From Alistipes sp. (lineage in GTDB: Bacteria > Bacteroidota > Bacteroidia > Bacteroidales > Rikenellaceae), in the NCBI GenBank assembly GCA_017504265.1, contig JAFVRN010000017.1, forward strand, positions 1 to 47,178: a DNA stretch of 47,178 bases. The letters run 5' to 3'. This document shows positions 36,204 to 43,223 of the stretch, in pieces; positions within the stretch are counted from its first letter, which is position 1, and every line of letters begins with the position of its first letter. The translations under genes were made by a program, and so were the position numbers. Below the pieces are notes generated by a model, which was given only the letters and a program-made list of their open reading frames with translations, had not been told where the DNA came from and ran no database searches.

Positions 36204-36881
36204 ATGCGTATAGATATTATCACGGTAGTTCCGGAACTATTGGCTTCGCCTCTTAATGAGTCTATCCTCAAACGCGCGCAGGAGTCGGGACACGCAGAGA
36301 TATATGTCCACAACCTGCGTGACTATACCGACGACAAGCGTCGTACGGTAGACGACTATCCGTTTGGTGGTGAGGCGGGTATGGTTATGAAAATCGAGCC
36401 GGTATTCCGTTGTATCGAGAAGCTGAAATCGGAGCGTGACTACGACGAGATTATATATACCTCACCCGATGGTATCACCTACAATCAGCACGAGGCCAAC
36501 CGCTTGTCGTTGATGCAGAATATCATTATTCTATGCGGGCATTACAAGGGTATAGATTATCGCATCCGAGAACATCTCATAACGCGTGAAATCTCTATTG
36601 GTGACTACGTGCTTACGGGTGGAGAGTTGGCGGCTTGCGTCATTGCCGACTCGGTGGTACGCATCATCCCCGGAGCTATTGGCGATGAGGCCTCGGCACT
36701 TACAGACTGTTTTCAGGATAACCTGCTTGCACCGCCGGTATACACACGTCCTGCCGAGTTTAATGGCTGGCGAGTTCCAGATGTGTTGCTCTCGGGTAAC
36801 TTCGCCGAGATAGAGAAGTGGCAGGAGGAGCAGGCGTGGAGTCGTACCAAAGCGTTGCGCCCCGACCTTATCGAGGAGTAG
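36204..36881 (+). CDS. trmD: tRNA (guanine-37-N1) methyltransferase
   Basis: TrmD methylates G37 of tRNAs with SAM, preventing frameshifts. The 225-residue product has the trefoil-knot SPOUT signatures [24 protein letters not shown] and [17 protein letters not shown], and normal length. It is the last gene of the tamB operon; 16 nt after its stop codon begins a hairpin-forming repeat element that is the only terminator candidate in the gap. Confidence 0.97.
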   Translation: MRIDIITVVPELLASPLNESILKRAQESGHAEIYVHNLRDYTDDKRRTVDDYPFGGEAGMVMKIEPVFRCIEKLKSERDYDEIIYTSPDGITYNQHEANRLSLMQNIIILCGHYKGIDYRIREHLITREISIGDYVLTGGELAACVIADSVVRIIPGAIGDEASALTDCFQDNLLAPPVYTRPAEFNGWRVPDVLLSGNFAEIEKWQEEQAWSRTKALRPDLIEE

Positions 36882-36897
36882 CATCGACAAATATAAT

Positions 36898-37021
36898 AAT
36901 GAGGCTGAATAAAAAGTCTATTTTGTTGTTTGGCTCACCCTTAAAATACTCATTTACGCTTAGTAAACGCTGCTTTTCGGGATTGCAGGCCAAAAACTAT
37001 ATCTTTTTATTCAGCCTCATT
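36898..37021. repeat. MITE/REP-like hairpin element, copy 1
   Basis: A 124-bp element bounded by perfect 19-bp inverted repeats: AATGAGGCTGAATAAAAAG at 36898-36916 and its complement at 37003-37021. The inner arms pair imperfectly, so the whole can fold into one long hairpin. Its apical core (36943-36978; CTCATTTACGCTTAGTAAAC then GCTTTTC) reappears in copy 2 at 40085-40209. It lies in a convergent gap, 16 nt after trmD and 20 nt before the end of the next gene, and could terminate transcription from both sides. Confidence 0.88.
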
Positions 37022-37041
37022 GTCTCTACGAGAAAGAGAAT

Positions 37042-37263
37042 CTATCTATTCTTCTGCTTGTCGTACTCCTCCATTAGGCTACTACCTATACGCTTTGCTG
37101 TATCCTCCACCGACTTATACGACTCGACGGTGGCACTCTCTACGGCCATATAACCATTAACTACGCTATTCTCGATAGCTTTGTAGCTGCCGACAACGGC
37201 CTTCTCAATACCTGCGTAGGCCTTAACTATGCTCTCCTTTAACCTCTTTTTCGACTTACTCAT
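37042..37263 (-). CDS. Small 11-residue-repeat helical protein
   Basis: A 73-residue protein with no signal peptide or membrane helix. After a Lys-rich start, four tandem 11-residue repeats occupy residues 13-56: Tyr at 16, 27, 38 and 49, Glu at 20, 31, 42 and 53, and Val at 13, 24, 35 and 46 fall in perfect register (pattern VxxYxxxExxx). An 11-residue period suits an amphipathic or hendecad helix, as in LEA-like or lipid-surface-binding proteins. I do not recognise a named family. A CAAAGGTA (TACCTTTG on the minus strand) at 37306-37313 may be its -7 box. The codon pattern is regular enough to believe in the gene. Confidence 0.75.
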   Translation of the reverse strand: MSKSKKRLKESIVKAYAGIEKAVVGSYKAIENSVVNGYMAVESATVESYKSVEDTAKRIGSSLMEEYDKQKNR

Positions 37264-37432
37264 AACTCTCTATGCTAATTAAATTATAATATCTATTTTC
37301 GAGGGCAAAGGTAGTGCAATGAACAATGTCTGTAAAGTTCTCATATACCTAAACATTGGACTAATATTCCGAATATATGTGAAATTTATATAGATTTGCG
37401 TATCTTTGTGGAGTAAATATCCGATTGCGCTT

Positions 37433-38320
37433 ATGAATCATACCATAGAACAGACATTAGATAGATATCTTAAGAGTGGTCACGAGGCACGTACCGTGAC
37501 TCTTGGCGATGACTTTGCCATAGTATACTCCCCCTCGTTCGATGTATTGCCCGACCACCCCTATCGTAGTCCATTTGTCGTAGCCCTCTTTTGTCGTAGT
37601 GGCCGTGCCATTGGACGAGTGAATATGCAGACATTTGAGGTTCGTAGCGGTTCATTCTTTATTGTTCTGTCGCAGCAGATAACCGAACTTGTTGATGTGA
37701 GTTCCGATTTCAGGGCAGATTATGTTCTTATGAGCGATGAGTTTGTGTCGGGACTCGGTATAGCCAATATTTTTGCCGTTCGTCGCAGTGTCACGCACAA
37801 CCCCTGTTATGAACTTAGTAGCGAGGCGTGTGAGGCTCTCGATACCTATATCCGGATGTGCTCTACGCTTATTGCTACCCAACATAATCCGCACCGTAGA
37901 GAGATACTGACACTCCTTACACGTGCCTTCTTTCTCGGCTTTGGCTACTATATGCACTCGCTATCCGAACAGAGCGAGTGTCGTAGCCGTGGCGAGCGTA
38001 TTGTCGAGGAGTTCCTGCATCTTGTCGAGGATAACTACAGCACACATCGCAACTTGGGCTTCTATGCCGAGCGACTATCCCTCACGGCCAAACACCTATC
38101 TACGGTTGTTGGTGAGTGTAGCGGGTATAGTGCTACGGAGTGGATAGAACGCTATGTTACGCTTGATGCTATTACACAGCTATGCTCGACATCACGCACC
38201 GTAAAGGAGATAGCCTACGACCTTGGCTTTCCCTCGCAGTCGTTCTTCGGCAAGTATTTTACCCGTGTGGTGGGTATATCGCCCGCAGCATATCGTGCAA
38301 AACATAATAAATATATGTAG
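37433..38320 (+). CDS. AraC-family transcriptional regulator
   Basis: A 295-residue DNA-binding regulator. The N-terminal half has a cupin-like sensing region (FRSPFVVALFCRSGRAIGRVN-type beta strands), and the C-terminal about 100 residues form the two-helix-turn-helix AraC domain: LSLTAKHLSTVVGECSGYSATEW and TVKEIAYDLGFPSQSFFGKYFTRVVGISPAAYR. I chose the ATG at 37433 over one at 37406, because the latter lies within a TATCTTTG -7-like box (37401-37408). It is divergent from the 11-residue-repeat gene across 169 bp and may control it or itself; the target and ligand are unknown. Confidence 0.92.
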   Translation: MNHTIEQTLDRYLKSGHEARTVTLGDDFAIVYSPSFDVLPDHPYRSPFVVALFCRSGRAIGRVNMQTFEVRSGSFFIVLSQQITELVDVSSDFRADYVLMSDEFVSGLGIANIFAVRRSVTHNPCYELSSEACEALDTYIRMCSTLIATQHNPHRREILTLLTRAFFLGFGYYMHSLSEQSECRSRGERIVEEFLHLVEDNYSTHRNLGFYAERLSLTAKHLSTVVGECSGYSATEWIERYVTLDAITQLCSTSRTVKEIAYDLGFPSQSFFGKYFTRVVGISPAAYRAKHNKYM

Positions 38321-38367
38321 TAATTAGAAATAAAAGGCTATCTTTGTATAACGTTATTGATTAAAGT

Positions 38368-39498
38368 ATGAGGTACTATCTTATTTCGGGAGAGCCTTCT
38401 GGCGATTTACATGGTGGCAAGCTGATGCGAGGTATCGCAGGCGAGGATGCCGAGGCGCAGTTCCGTTTTTGTGGCGGAGAGGCTATGGCTAAGGTCGCAG
38501 GCGGCGATGCTATGCTATACCACTATCGCGATATGTCGTTCTTCGGCTTTGTGCAGGTGGCGTGCAACCTATCAACGATATTTCGGCAGATAGAGGATGT
38601 TAAGCGAGATATAGAGAGCTTCAATCCCGATGTTATAATACTCATAGATTATCCCGCCTTCAATCTGCGTATCGCAAAGTGGGCGAAGCGACAGGGTAGA
38701 AGGGTATACTACTACATCGCCCCCAAGGTGTGGGCGTGGAAGGAGCGTAGGGTGAAGAGTCTGCGCAAGTATGTAGATAGGCTTTATACTATTTTCCCGT
38801 TCGAGACGGAGTATTTCCGCAGATGGGGTATCGAACCGATATTTTGTGGCAATCCGCTTGTCGATGATATCGCCGAACGCCGTATTTCATACTCCTCTAA
38901 GGAGTGCTTCGTTAAGGAGTATGGCTTGGATAGCCGCCCTATCGTGGCACTGCTTGCCGGTAGCAGAACATCCGAAATCAAAGCCAATCTTTCTGATATG
39001 GTAGCCATAGCACGCCGTATGCCGGAGTTGCAATTCGTAGTTACGGCTGTGGGATGGATAGATAAGGCATTGTATATGAAGTATATCGAAGGCGTTGAAA
39101 ATGTCAGGTATGTATGCGATCGTACGCAGCAGACACTATATGTCAGCGAGGCGGCTGTTGTAACATCAGGTACTGCGACACTCGAGACGGCTCTTATGGG
39201 TATTCCCGAGGTGGTTATATACCACGTGCCATGGCTCTATGAGAGACTTAAACCATACTTCCTGCGGATTCCATATATATCGCTTGTTAATATAAACCTC
39301 GGTCGCGAGGCTGTGCGTGAGTTAGTATGTGCGCATCTAAACATCGACGAGGCCGTCGAGGAGCTACGCTCTATATGTGAGGGCGGTAAGCGTCGTGCGG
39401 CGATGCTTGATGATTTCGATGAGCTGCGTCGAATAATTGGTGCTGAGGGTGCCTCAGAGCGTTTTGCCAAGGATATAGTAAAAAGTTTGAGAGGATGA
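38368..39498 (+). CDS. lpxB: Lipid-A-disaccharide synthase
   Basis: LpxB joins UDP-diacylglucosamine and lipid X to the disaccharide of lipid A at the inner membrane. The 376-residue GT-B-type glycosyltransferase begins with MRYYLISGEPSGDLHGGKLM, and carries IDYPAFNLRIAKWAK, YYIAPKVWAWKERR, FCGNPLVDDI, ALLAGSRTSEIKAN and VVTSGTATLETALMGIPEVV. Everything fits the family. Its stop codon overlaps the start of the next gene by 4 bp (ATGA), so the two are coupled. A TATCTTTG box lies at 38339-38346. Confidence 0.97.
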   Translation: MRYYLISGEPSGDLHGGKLMRGIAGEDAEAQFRFCGGEAMAKVAGGDAMLYHYRDMSFFGFVQVACNLSTIFRQIEDVKRDIESFNPDVIILIDYPAFNLRIAKWAKRQGRRVYYYIAPKVWAWKERRVKSLRKYVDRLYTIFPFETEYFRRWGIEPIFCGNPLVDDIAERRISYSSKECFVKEYGLDSRPIVALLAGSRTSEIKANLSDMVAIARRMPELQFVVTAVGWIDKALYMKYIEGVENVRYVCDRTQQTLYVSEAAVVTSGTATLETALMGIPEVVIYHVPWLYERLKPYFLRIPYISLVNINLGREAVRELVCAHLNIDEAVEELRSICEGGKRRAAMLDDFDELRRIIGAEGASERFAKDIVKSLRG

Positions 39499-40070
39499 AG
39501 CTGATAAACATAATAAACAACTACTGTTCGGAGGGCGAAAGACCTCGTTTCTATCTAAAAGCCGATACGGCACTGTTACGTAATAATGATGCCTTCTATA
39601 TTCCGGATGGTGTGGGTCGCGTTACAGCCTCGCCAAGTATTGTATTGCGTGTATCACGCTTGGCAAAGTATGTTGGCGAACGCTTCGCAGCACGTTGTAT
39701 AGATGCTACTATGGGAGGTGTGACTTTTACTGCCGAGGAGCATCTTGCGAGGCTACGTGCCGAGGGCTTGCCCTGGGATGAAGCAGTTGGCTTCGACCAC
39801 TCGTCGGCACTATCTCTCGATGTGCTGTCACGCGACTCTATGTTGGAGGGTGCTACATTCTATATCAATGGCGAGGAGCGTCTGCGACTCAGTATCGGCG
39901 ATATGCGCTTTACGGCGGATAGGGTGGTAAGCACGCTTTCTGAGGCGATGACACTGCGCATAGGCGATCTTATATACCTCGGGTCGTCCGAGAAGTTCGA
40001 TGTCGTTGCCGGTGATAACTATCGACTGACCATAGGTGAGCGTACGGTACTCGATTTCGATATAAAATAG
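39495..40070 (+). CDS. Degenerate fumarylacetoacetate-hydrolase-like protein
   Basis: A 191-residue cytoplasmic protein translationally coupled to lpxB. The pattern is FAH-like: a central segment VLRVSRLAKYVGERFAARCIDATMGGVTFTAEEH aligns with the place where the fold has its E-x-E metal ligands and TxxxDxT region, followed by GLPWDEAVGFDHSSALS (compare the KGFDxxxPL motif) and a C-terminal MTLRIGDLIYLGSS (compare L.PGDli.tGTP). The acidic metal ligands seem to be missing, so it may lack hydrolase activity. The family call is by eye and tentative. A hairpin-forming element follows 14 nt after its stop. Confidence 0.5.
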   Translation: MKLINIINNYCSEGERPRFYLKADTALLRNNDAFYIPDGVGRVTASPSIVLRVSRLAKYVGERFAARCIDATMGGVTFTAEEHLARLRAEGLPWDEAVGFDHSSALSLDVLSRDSMLEGATFYINGEERLRLSIGDMRFTADRVVSTLSEAMTLRIGDLIYLGSSEKFDVVAGDNYRLTIGERTVLDFDIK

Positions 40071-40084
40071 GGGTAAGGTGAAAT

Positions 40085-40209
40085 ATTGAAGCTGTCTAAC
40101 AAGGCTCTTTTGGCATCTGCCTTGTCTGAAAAATGCTCATTTACGCTTTAGTAAACTCCGCTTTTCCAGCCTGCGAGCAGCTTCAAAACAGCTCTTGTTA
40201 TACAACTTC
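40085..40209. repeat. MITE/REP-like hairpin element, copy 2
   Basis: About 125 bp bounded by 16-bp inverted repeats with two mismatches: GAAGCTGTCTAACAAG (40088-40103) and the complement of 40194-40209. Left ends of the two copies agree at 13 of 17 positions (consensus TGARGCTGNNTAAMAAG). The core at 40130-40166 (CTCATTTACGCTTTAGTAAAC then GCTTTTC) matches copy 1 with few differences. A nested pair TTGAAGCTG/CAGCTTCAA (40086-40094 with 40178-40186) is also present. It again occupies a convergent gap. Confidence 0.85.
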
Positions 40210-40232
40210 CTTGTTATACAACGTCTAAAAAA

Positions 40233-40257
40233 TGAGCGTGCCTTCGGGGCACGCTCA
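40233..40257 (-). terminator. Terminator of the S46 peptidase gene
   Basis: Perfect 10-bp stem TGAGCGTGCC/GGCACGCTCA (40233-40242 with 40248-40257) followed on the minus strand by TTTTTTAGACG. It starts 22 nt after the stop at 40280. Confidence 0.92.
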
Positions 40258-40279
40258 ATACTCTCTTATGGTACTATGG

Positions 40280-42304
40280 TTATAGTCCCATCTCCTCGAT
40301 AAGCCACTCTGCACCGCCTACCTTGTCGATAACGAAGAGAACGTAGCGTATGTCGCAGATGATGTTGCGGCATAGCGTCTCGTCAAACTCGATATCGCTC
40401 ATTGTAGATAGCCATGTGCGGTCGAAGTTGATGCCGATAAGCTCACCGCGACCATTGAGCACAGGCGAGCCCGAGTTACCTCCTGTGGTATGATTTGTAG
40501 CGATGAAGCATACAGGTACGGTATACTTGCCATACATCTCTACACCCCAACGACCATAATCCTTCGTGGCATATACGTCACGTAGGCTCTGAGGAATATT
40601 GTAGTCGTATATCTCTGGATTATCCTTTGCCATAATACCCTCCAAGGTTGTCTGTGGCAGGTGGTACTCGCCATCGGCATACTCATATCCCGCAACTTTA
40701 CCATAGGCAACACGTAGCGTGAGGTTGGCATCGGGGAAGAAGGCACGCTCCTTATCCCACTCCATAAGAGCCTTGACGTATGGACGGAACCAACGCTCGA
40801 TATCCGGTATGTTGCTAAGATTACGATAGGTATATGCTCTTATGCGCTGCTGTATAGGCTCTATGGCATCTACAAATGCGGCCATAGGATCGCTCTCGAT
40901 TGTCTCGATATTGAAGCCCTCGATAGTGCCAAGTGCTGTATTGTCGTATAGCCATTCGGCATAACCTTGAGCACCTCCGTGGCTGTCGAGTAGTGCTTTA
41001 AGCTCCTCAGAGCAGTAGCTGCTGAGCTTCTCGTATGCGGTGAGCATCGCTACTGCAAGATTGCGATCAACCTCGGCTACAAAATCCTTGTAGAATAGTT
41101 CTGCTGCAGCCTGCTTCTCCTCGGCCGTCAGCTTGGGGTGACGTGCTATGCGTACCACTTGTTGTAGCTCGATGCCACGTAGAGTCTCTGAGAAGAGCTC
41201 GTAGTTGAAGTAACCCTCGACGTTGCGCTTATATGCCGCCGTGAGCGAGTCAAGAAGGTATGCCTTATCGGGATTCTCCTTGCGGAAACGCTCCTCGTAT
41301 GCTACCTTCTTGTCGAATGTGCCAAGGCGATTTATGCCGAGCACCTCTCCCTGCCATTTCTTCCAAGCATTAGCGATATTGGCATGCTTTGCGGCATACT
41401 GTAATCGTATTGCAGGAGATGTTGCCTGTGCAGCACCTATGATGTCGAGACGCTTGGTGCGTAGCTCTATCTTCGTGGGGTCTGAAATCTCGGCGATGTA
41501 GCTTACGGCATCAGATGTGATATACTCCTGTGTGTTGCCGGGGAAGCCGTATATCATTGTGAAGTCACCCTCGTTGATACCCTTGGTAGATATCTCGAAG
41601 TGGCGCGCAGGGGTGTATGGACGGTTGTCTGCGCTGTACTCTGCCGGCTCGTTATTCTCGTTGGCATAGATGCGGAATACCGAGAAGTCGCCTGTATGGC
41701 GAGGCCATATCCAGTTGTCATTGTCTGCACCAAACTTACCGATAGCAGATGGGGGAGTGCCCACCAGACGTACGTCGTTGAACTCACGATATATGAATAG
41801 GTATGCCTCATTACCATAGTACATAGACTCCACACGTGCGCGGTAGCCTACGCCCTCAGCCTCTGCCTTAGCTATAATGTCATCGCGTGTCTCGCCTGCG
41901 GCAATACGGTCGGTAACCTCCTCCATGCGTACAAGGATATGGACTTTAAGTCCGGGGCAGTGTAGCTCCTCGGCGTGTGACATAGCCCAGAAGCCGTTAG
42001 TGAGATAGTCGTGCTCGACACTCGACAGAGCCTGAATAGCGTCGTATCCGCAGTGGTGGTTGGTCAGAAGCAAGCCCTTCTCGGATACTATCTCGCCTGT
42101 GCAACCGCCGTCGAAGAGTACTACGGCATCCTTCAACGAGGCTTTGTTGATAGAGTATATATCCTCGGCCGATAGCTTGAAACCCTTGGACTTCATATCC
42201 TTAATGCGTGACGAGATAAGCGAGGGTAGCCACATACCCTTGTCTGCCACGGCCGTAAGGGCAGTAGCAAATACCAATGCAAATAGTAGTAATGTCCTTT
42301 TCAT
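40280..42304 (-). CDS. S46-family dipeptidyl-peptidase (DPP11-like)
   Basis: Periplasmic peptidase removing dipeptides from oligopeptide N-termini, typical of amino-acid-fermenting Bacteroidetes. The 674-residue product has a signal peptide (about residues 1-20), the DKGMWLPSLI start of the mature protein, His84 (LLTNHHCGYDA), a catalytic Asp in RHTGDFSVFR and Ser in TGGNSGSPVLNGRGEL. The residue that sets specificity in the family is Arg in GINFDRTW, as in the Asp/Glu-specific DPP11, rather than the Gly of DPP7. Length is slightly below the usual 700-720. It shares the strand with maf upstream (44 bp gap) and has its own terminator. Confidence 0.94.
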   Translation of the reverse strand: MKRTLLLFALVFATALTAVADKGMWLPSLISSRIKDMKSKGFKLSAEDIYSINKASLKDAVVLFDGGCTGEIVSEKGLLLTNHHCGYDAIQALSSVEHDYLTNGFWAMSHAEELHCPGLKVHILVRMEEVTDRIAAGETRDDIIAKAEAEGVGYRARVESMYYGNEAYLFIYREFNDVRLVGTPPSAIGKFGADNDNWIWPRHTGDFSVFRIYANENNEPAEYSADNRPYTPARHFEISTKGINEGDFTMIYGFPGNTQEYITSDAVSYIAEISDPTKIELRTKRLDIIGAAQATSPAIRLQYAAKHANIANAWKKWQGEVLGINRLGTFDKKVAYEERFRKENPDKAYLLDSLTAAYKRNVEGYFNYELFSETLRGIELQQVVRIARHPKLTAEEKQAAAELFYKDFVAEVDRNLAVAMLTAYEKLSSYCSEELKALLDSHGGAQGYAEWLYDNTALGTIEGFNIETIESDPMAAFVDAIEPIQQRIRAYTYRNLSNIPDIERWFRPYVKALMEWDKERAFFPDANLTLRVAYGKVAGYEYADGEYHLPQTTLEGIMAKDNPEIYDYNIPQSLRDVYATKDYGRWGVEMYGKYTVPVCFIATNHTTGGNSGSPVLNGRGELIGINFDRTWLSTMSDIEFDETLCRNIICDIRYVLFVIDKVGGAEWLIEEMGL

Positions 42305-42348
42305 ATTTAGTAGTTTTAGTTGTTATATCAGCTGTTGTACTACGCCTT

Positions 42349-42966
42349 TTATCCGAGGTGACACTCGGGCCATGCCTCGATAAATGCCTCCAACTCTCTG
42401 CACAGACGCTGTACCGGTAGCCCCATTACGTTGAAGAATGACCCCTCGATAGACTCTATACCTATATATCCTATCCACTCCTGTATGCCGTATGCTCCGG
42501 CTTTATCCATAGGCTTGTAGTGTTCTACGTAGTAGGCTATCTGCTCCTCGCTAAGTTCGGCAAAGCGTACACGGCTACGTGCCGAAAAGGTGCGTTCACG
42601 CTCTGTGGTGCGTAGTGTCACGCCCGTCACAACGCTATGCTCTTTTCCCGATAGCTCGGCCAACATTGCGCACGCCTCCTGTGCGCTGTGTGGCTTGCCC
42701 AGCACCTTGTTGCCCAGGACAACTGTAGTATCGGCCGTGATAAGTATCTGGTTTGTGGTGAGTGTGGCGGGGTATGCGTGGCTTTTCAGAGCCGAGAGGT
42801 ATGCTGCCACATCCTCCGTAGGTAGTGTCGATGGGTAGTTCTCATCGCACTCGAACTTCTCGGCAAGGCGGTATTCGATGCACGATGCTCGCAATAACTC
42901 TCTACGTCGTGGCGATGCAGATGCGAGTATTATCTCGTAGCTTTTAAGTTTATCGTGTAGTAGCAT
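42349..42966 (-). CDS. maf: Maf-family nucleotide pyrophosphatase
   Basis: A 205-residue cytoplasmic Maf protein hydrolysing non-canonical or modified nucleoside triphosphates (dTTP/UTP or m7GTP types). Motifs are ILASASPRRRELL near residues 13-25, ITADTTVVLGNKVLGKP, SGKEHSVVTGV and DKAGAYGIQEWIGYIGIESIEGSFFNVMGLP. The Asp-Lys-Ala-Gly-Ala-Tyr-Gly-Ile-Gln block is close to the YhdE (dTTP/UTP) type. Length is normal. A TATATTTG box (42990-42997) upstream may belong to its promoter. Confidence 0.95.
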   Translation of the reverse strand: MLLHDKLKSYEIILASASPRRRELLRASCIEYRLAEKFECDENYPSTLPTEDVAAYLSALKSHAYPATLTTNQILITADTTVVLGNKVLGKPHSAQEACAMLAELSGKEHSVVTGVTLRTTERERTFSARSRVRFAELSEEQIAYYVEHYKPMDKAGAYGIQEWIGYIGIESIEGSFFNVMGLPVQRLCRELEAFIEAWPECHLG

Positions 42967-43031
42967 ATTTGCATAAATACATTATTTCGCAAATATACAA
43001 CTTTTTTGTGAGACATAGTGATATTTGTAAT

Positions 43032-43068
43032 TAAAAAGGCGGGAACACTCCTCATAGATGTTCCCGCC
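43032..43068 (-). terminator. Terminator of the DUF3575/fimbrillin-like operon
   Basis: Perfect 10-bp stem GGCGGGAACA/TGTTCCCGCC (43038-43047 with 43059-43068) followed on the minus strand by TTTTTAATT. It is 155 nt after the stop at 43224, separated from it by tandem repeats. Confidence 0.88.
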
Positions 43069-43169
43069 TGTAATATATCACCTGTTCCCGTTCTCTTCCC
43101 GCCGTAATGTATCTCCTGCCCCGTTCTGTCCTCGCCTGTAATATATCTTCGGCCCCCGTTCTGCCCCCG
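43067..43169. repeat. Three tandem 33-35-bp repeats
   Basis: Three imperfect units (43067-43101, 43102-43134, 43135-43169) share CCTGTAATATATC, a variable stretch, CCCGTTCT and a C-rich end. They lie in the 3' untranslated region between the fimbrillin-like gene and its terminator; the first unit overlaps the terminator stem by 2 nt. Confidence 0.85.
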
Positions 43170-43223
43170 TATTGGTTACGCGAAAATATTTTCTTATTCA
43201 GCACTTCGAGGTTTATTCCTCTC

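Noticed and set aside
36898-37021. Insertion sequence
   Set aside because: The element has terminal inverted repeats but no room for a transposase and no clear target-site duplication; it is described as MITE/REP-like only.
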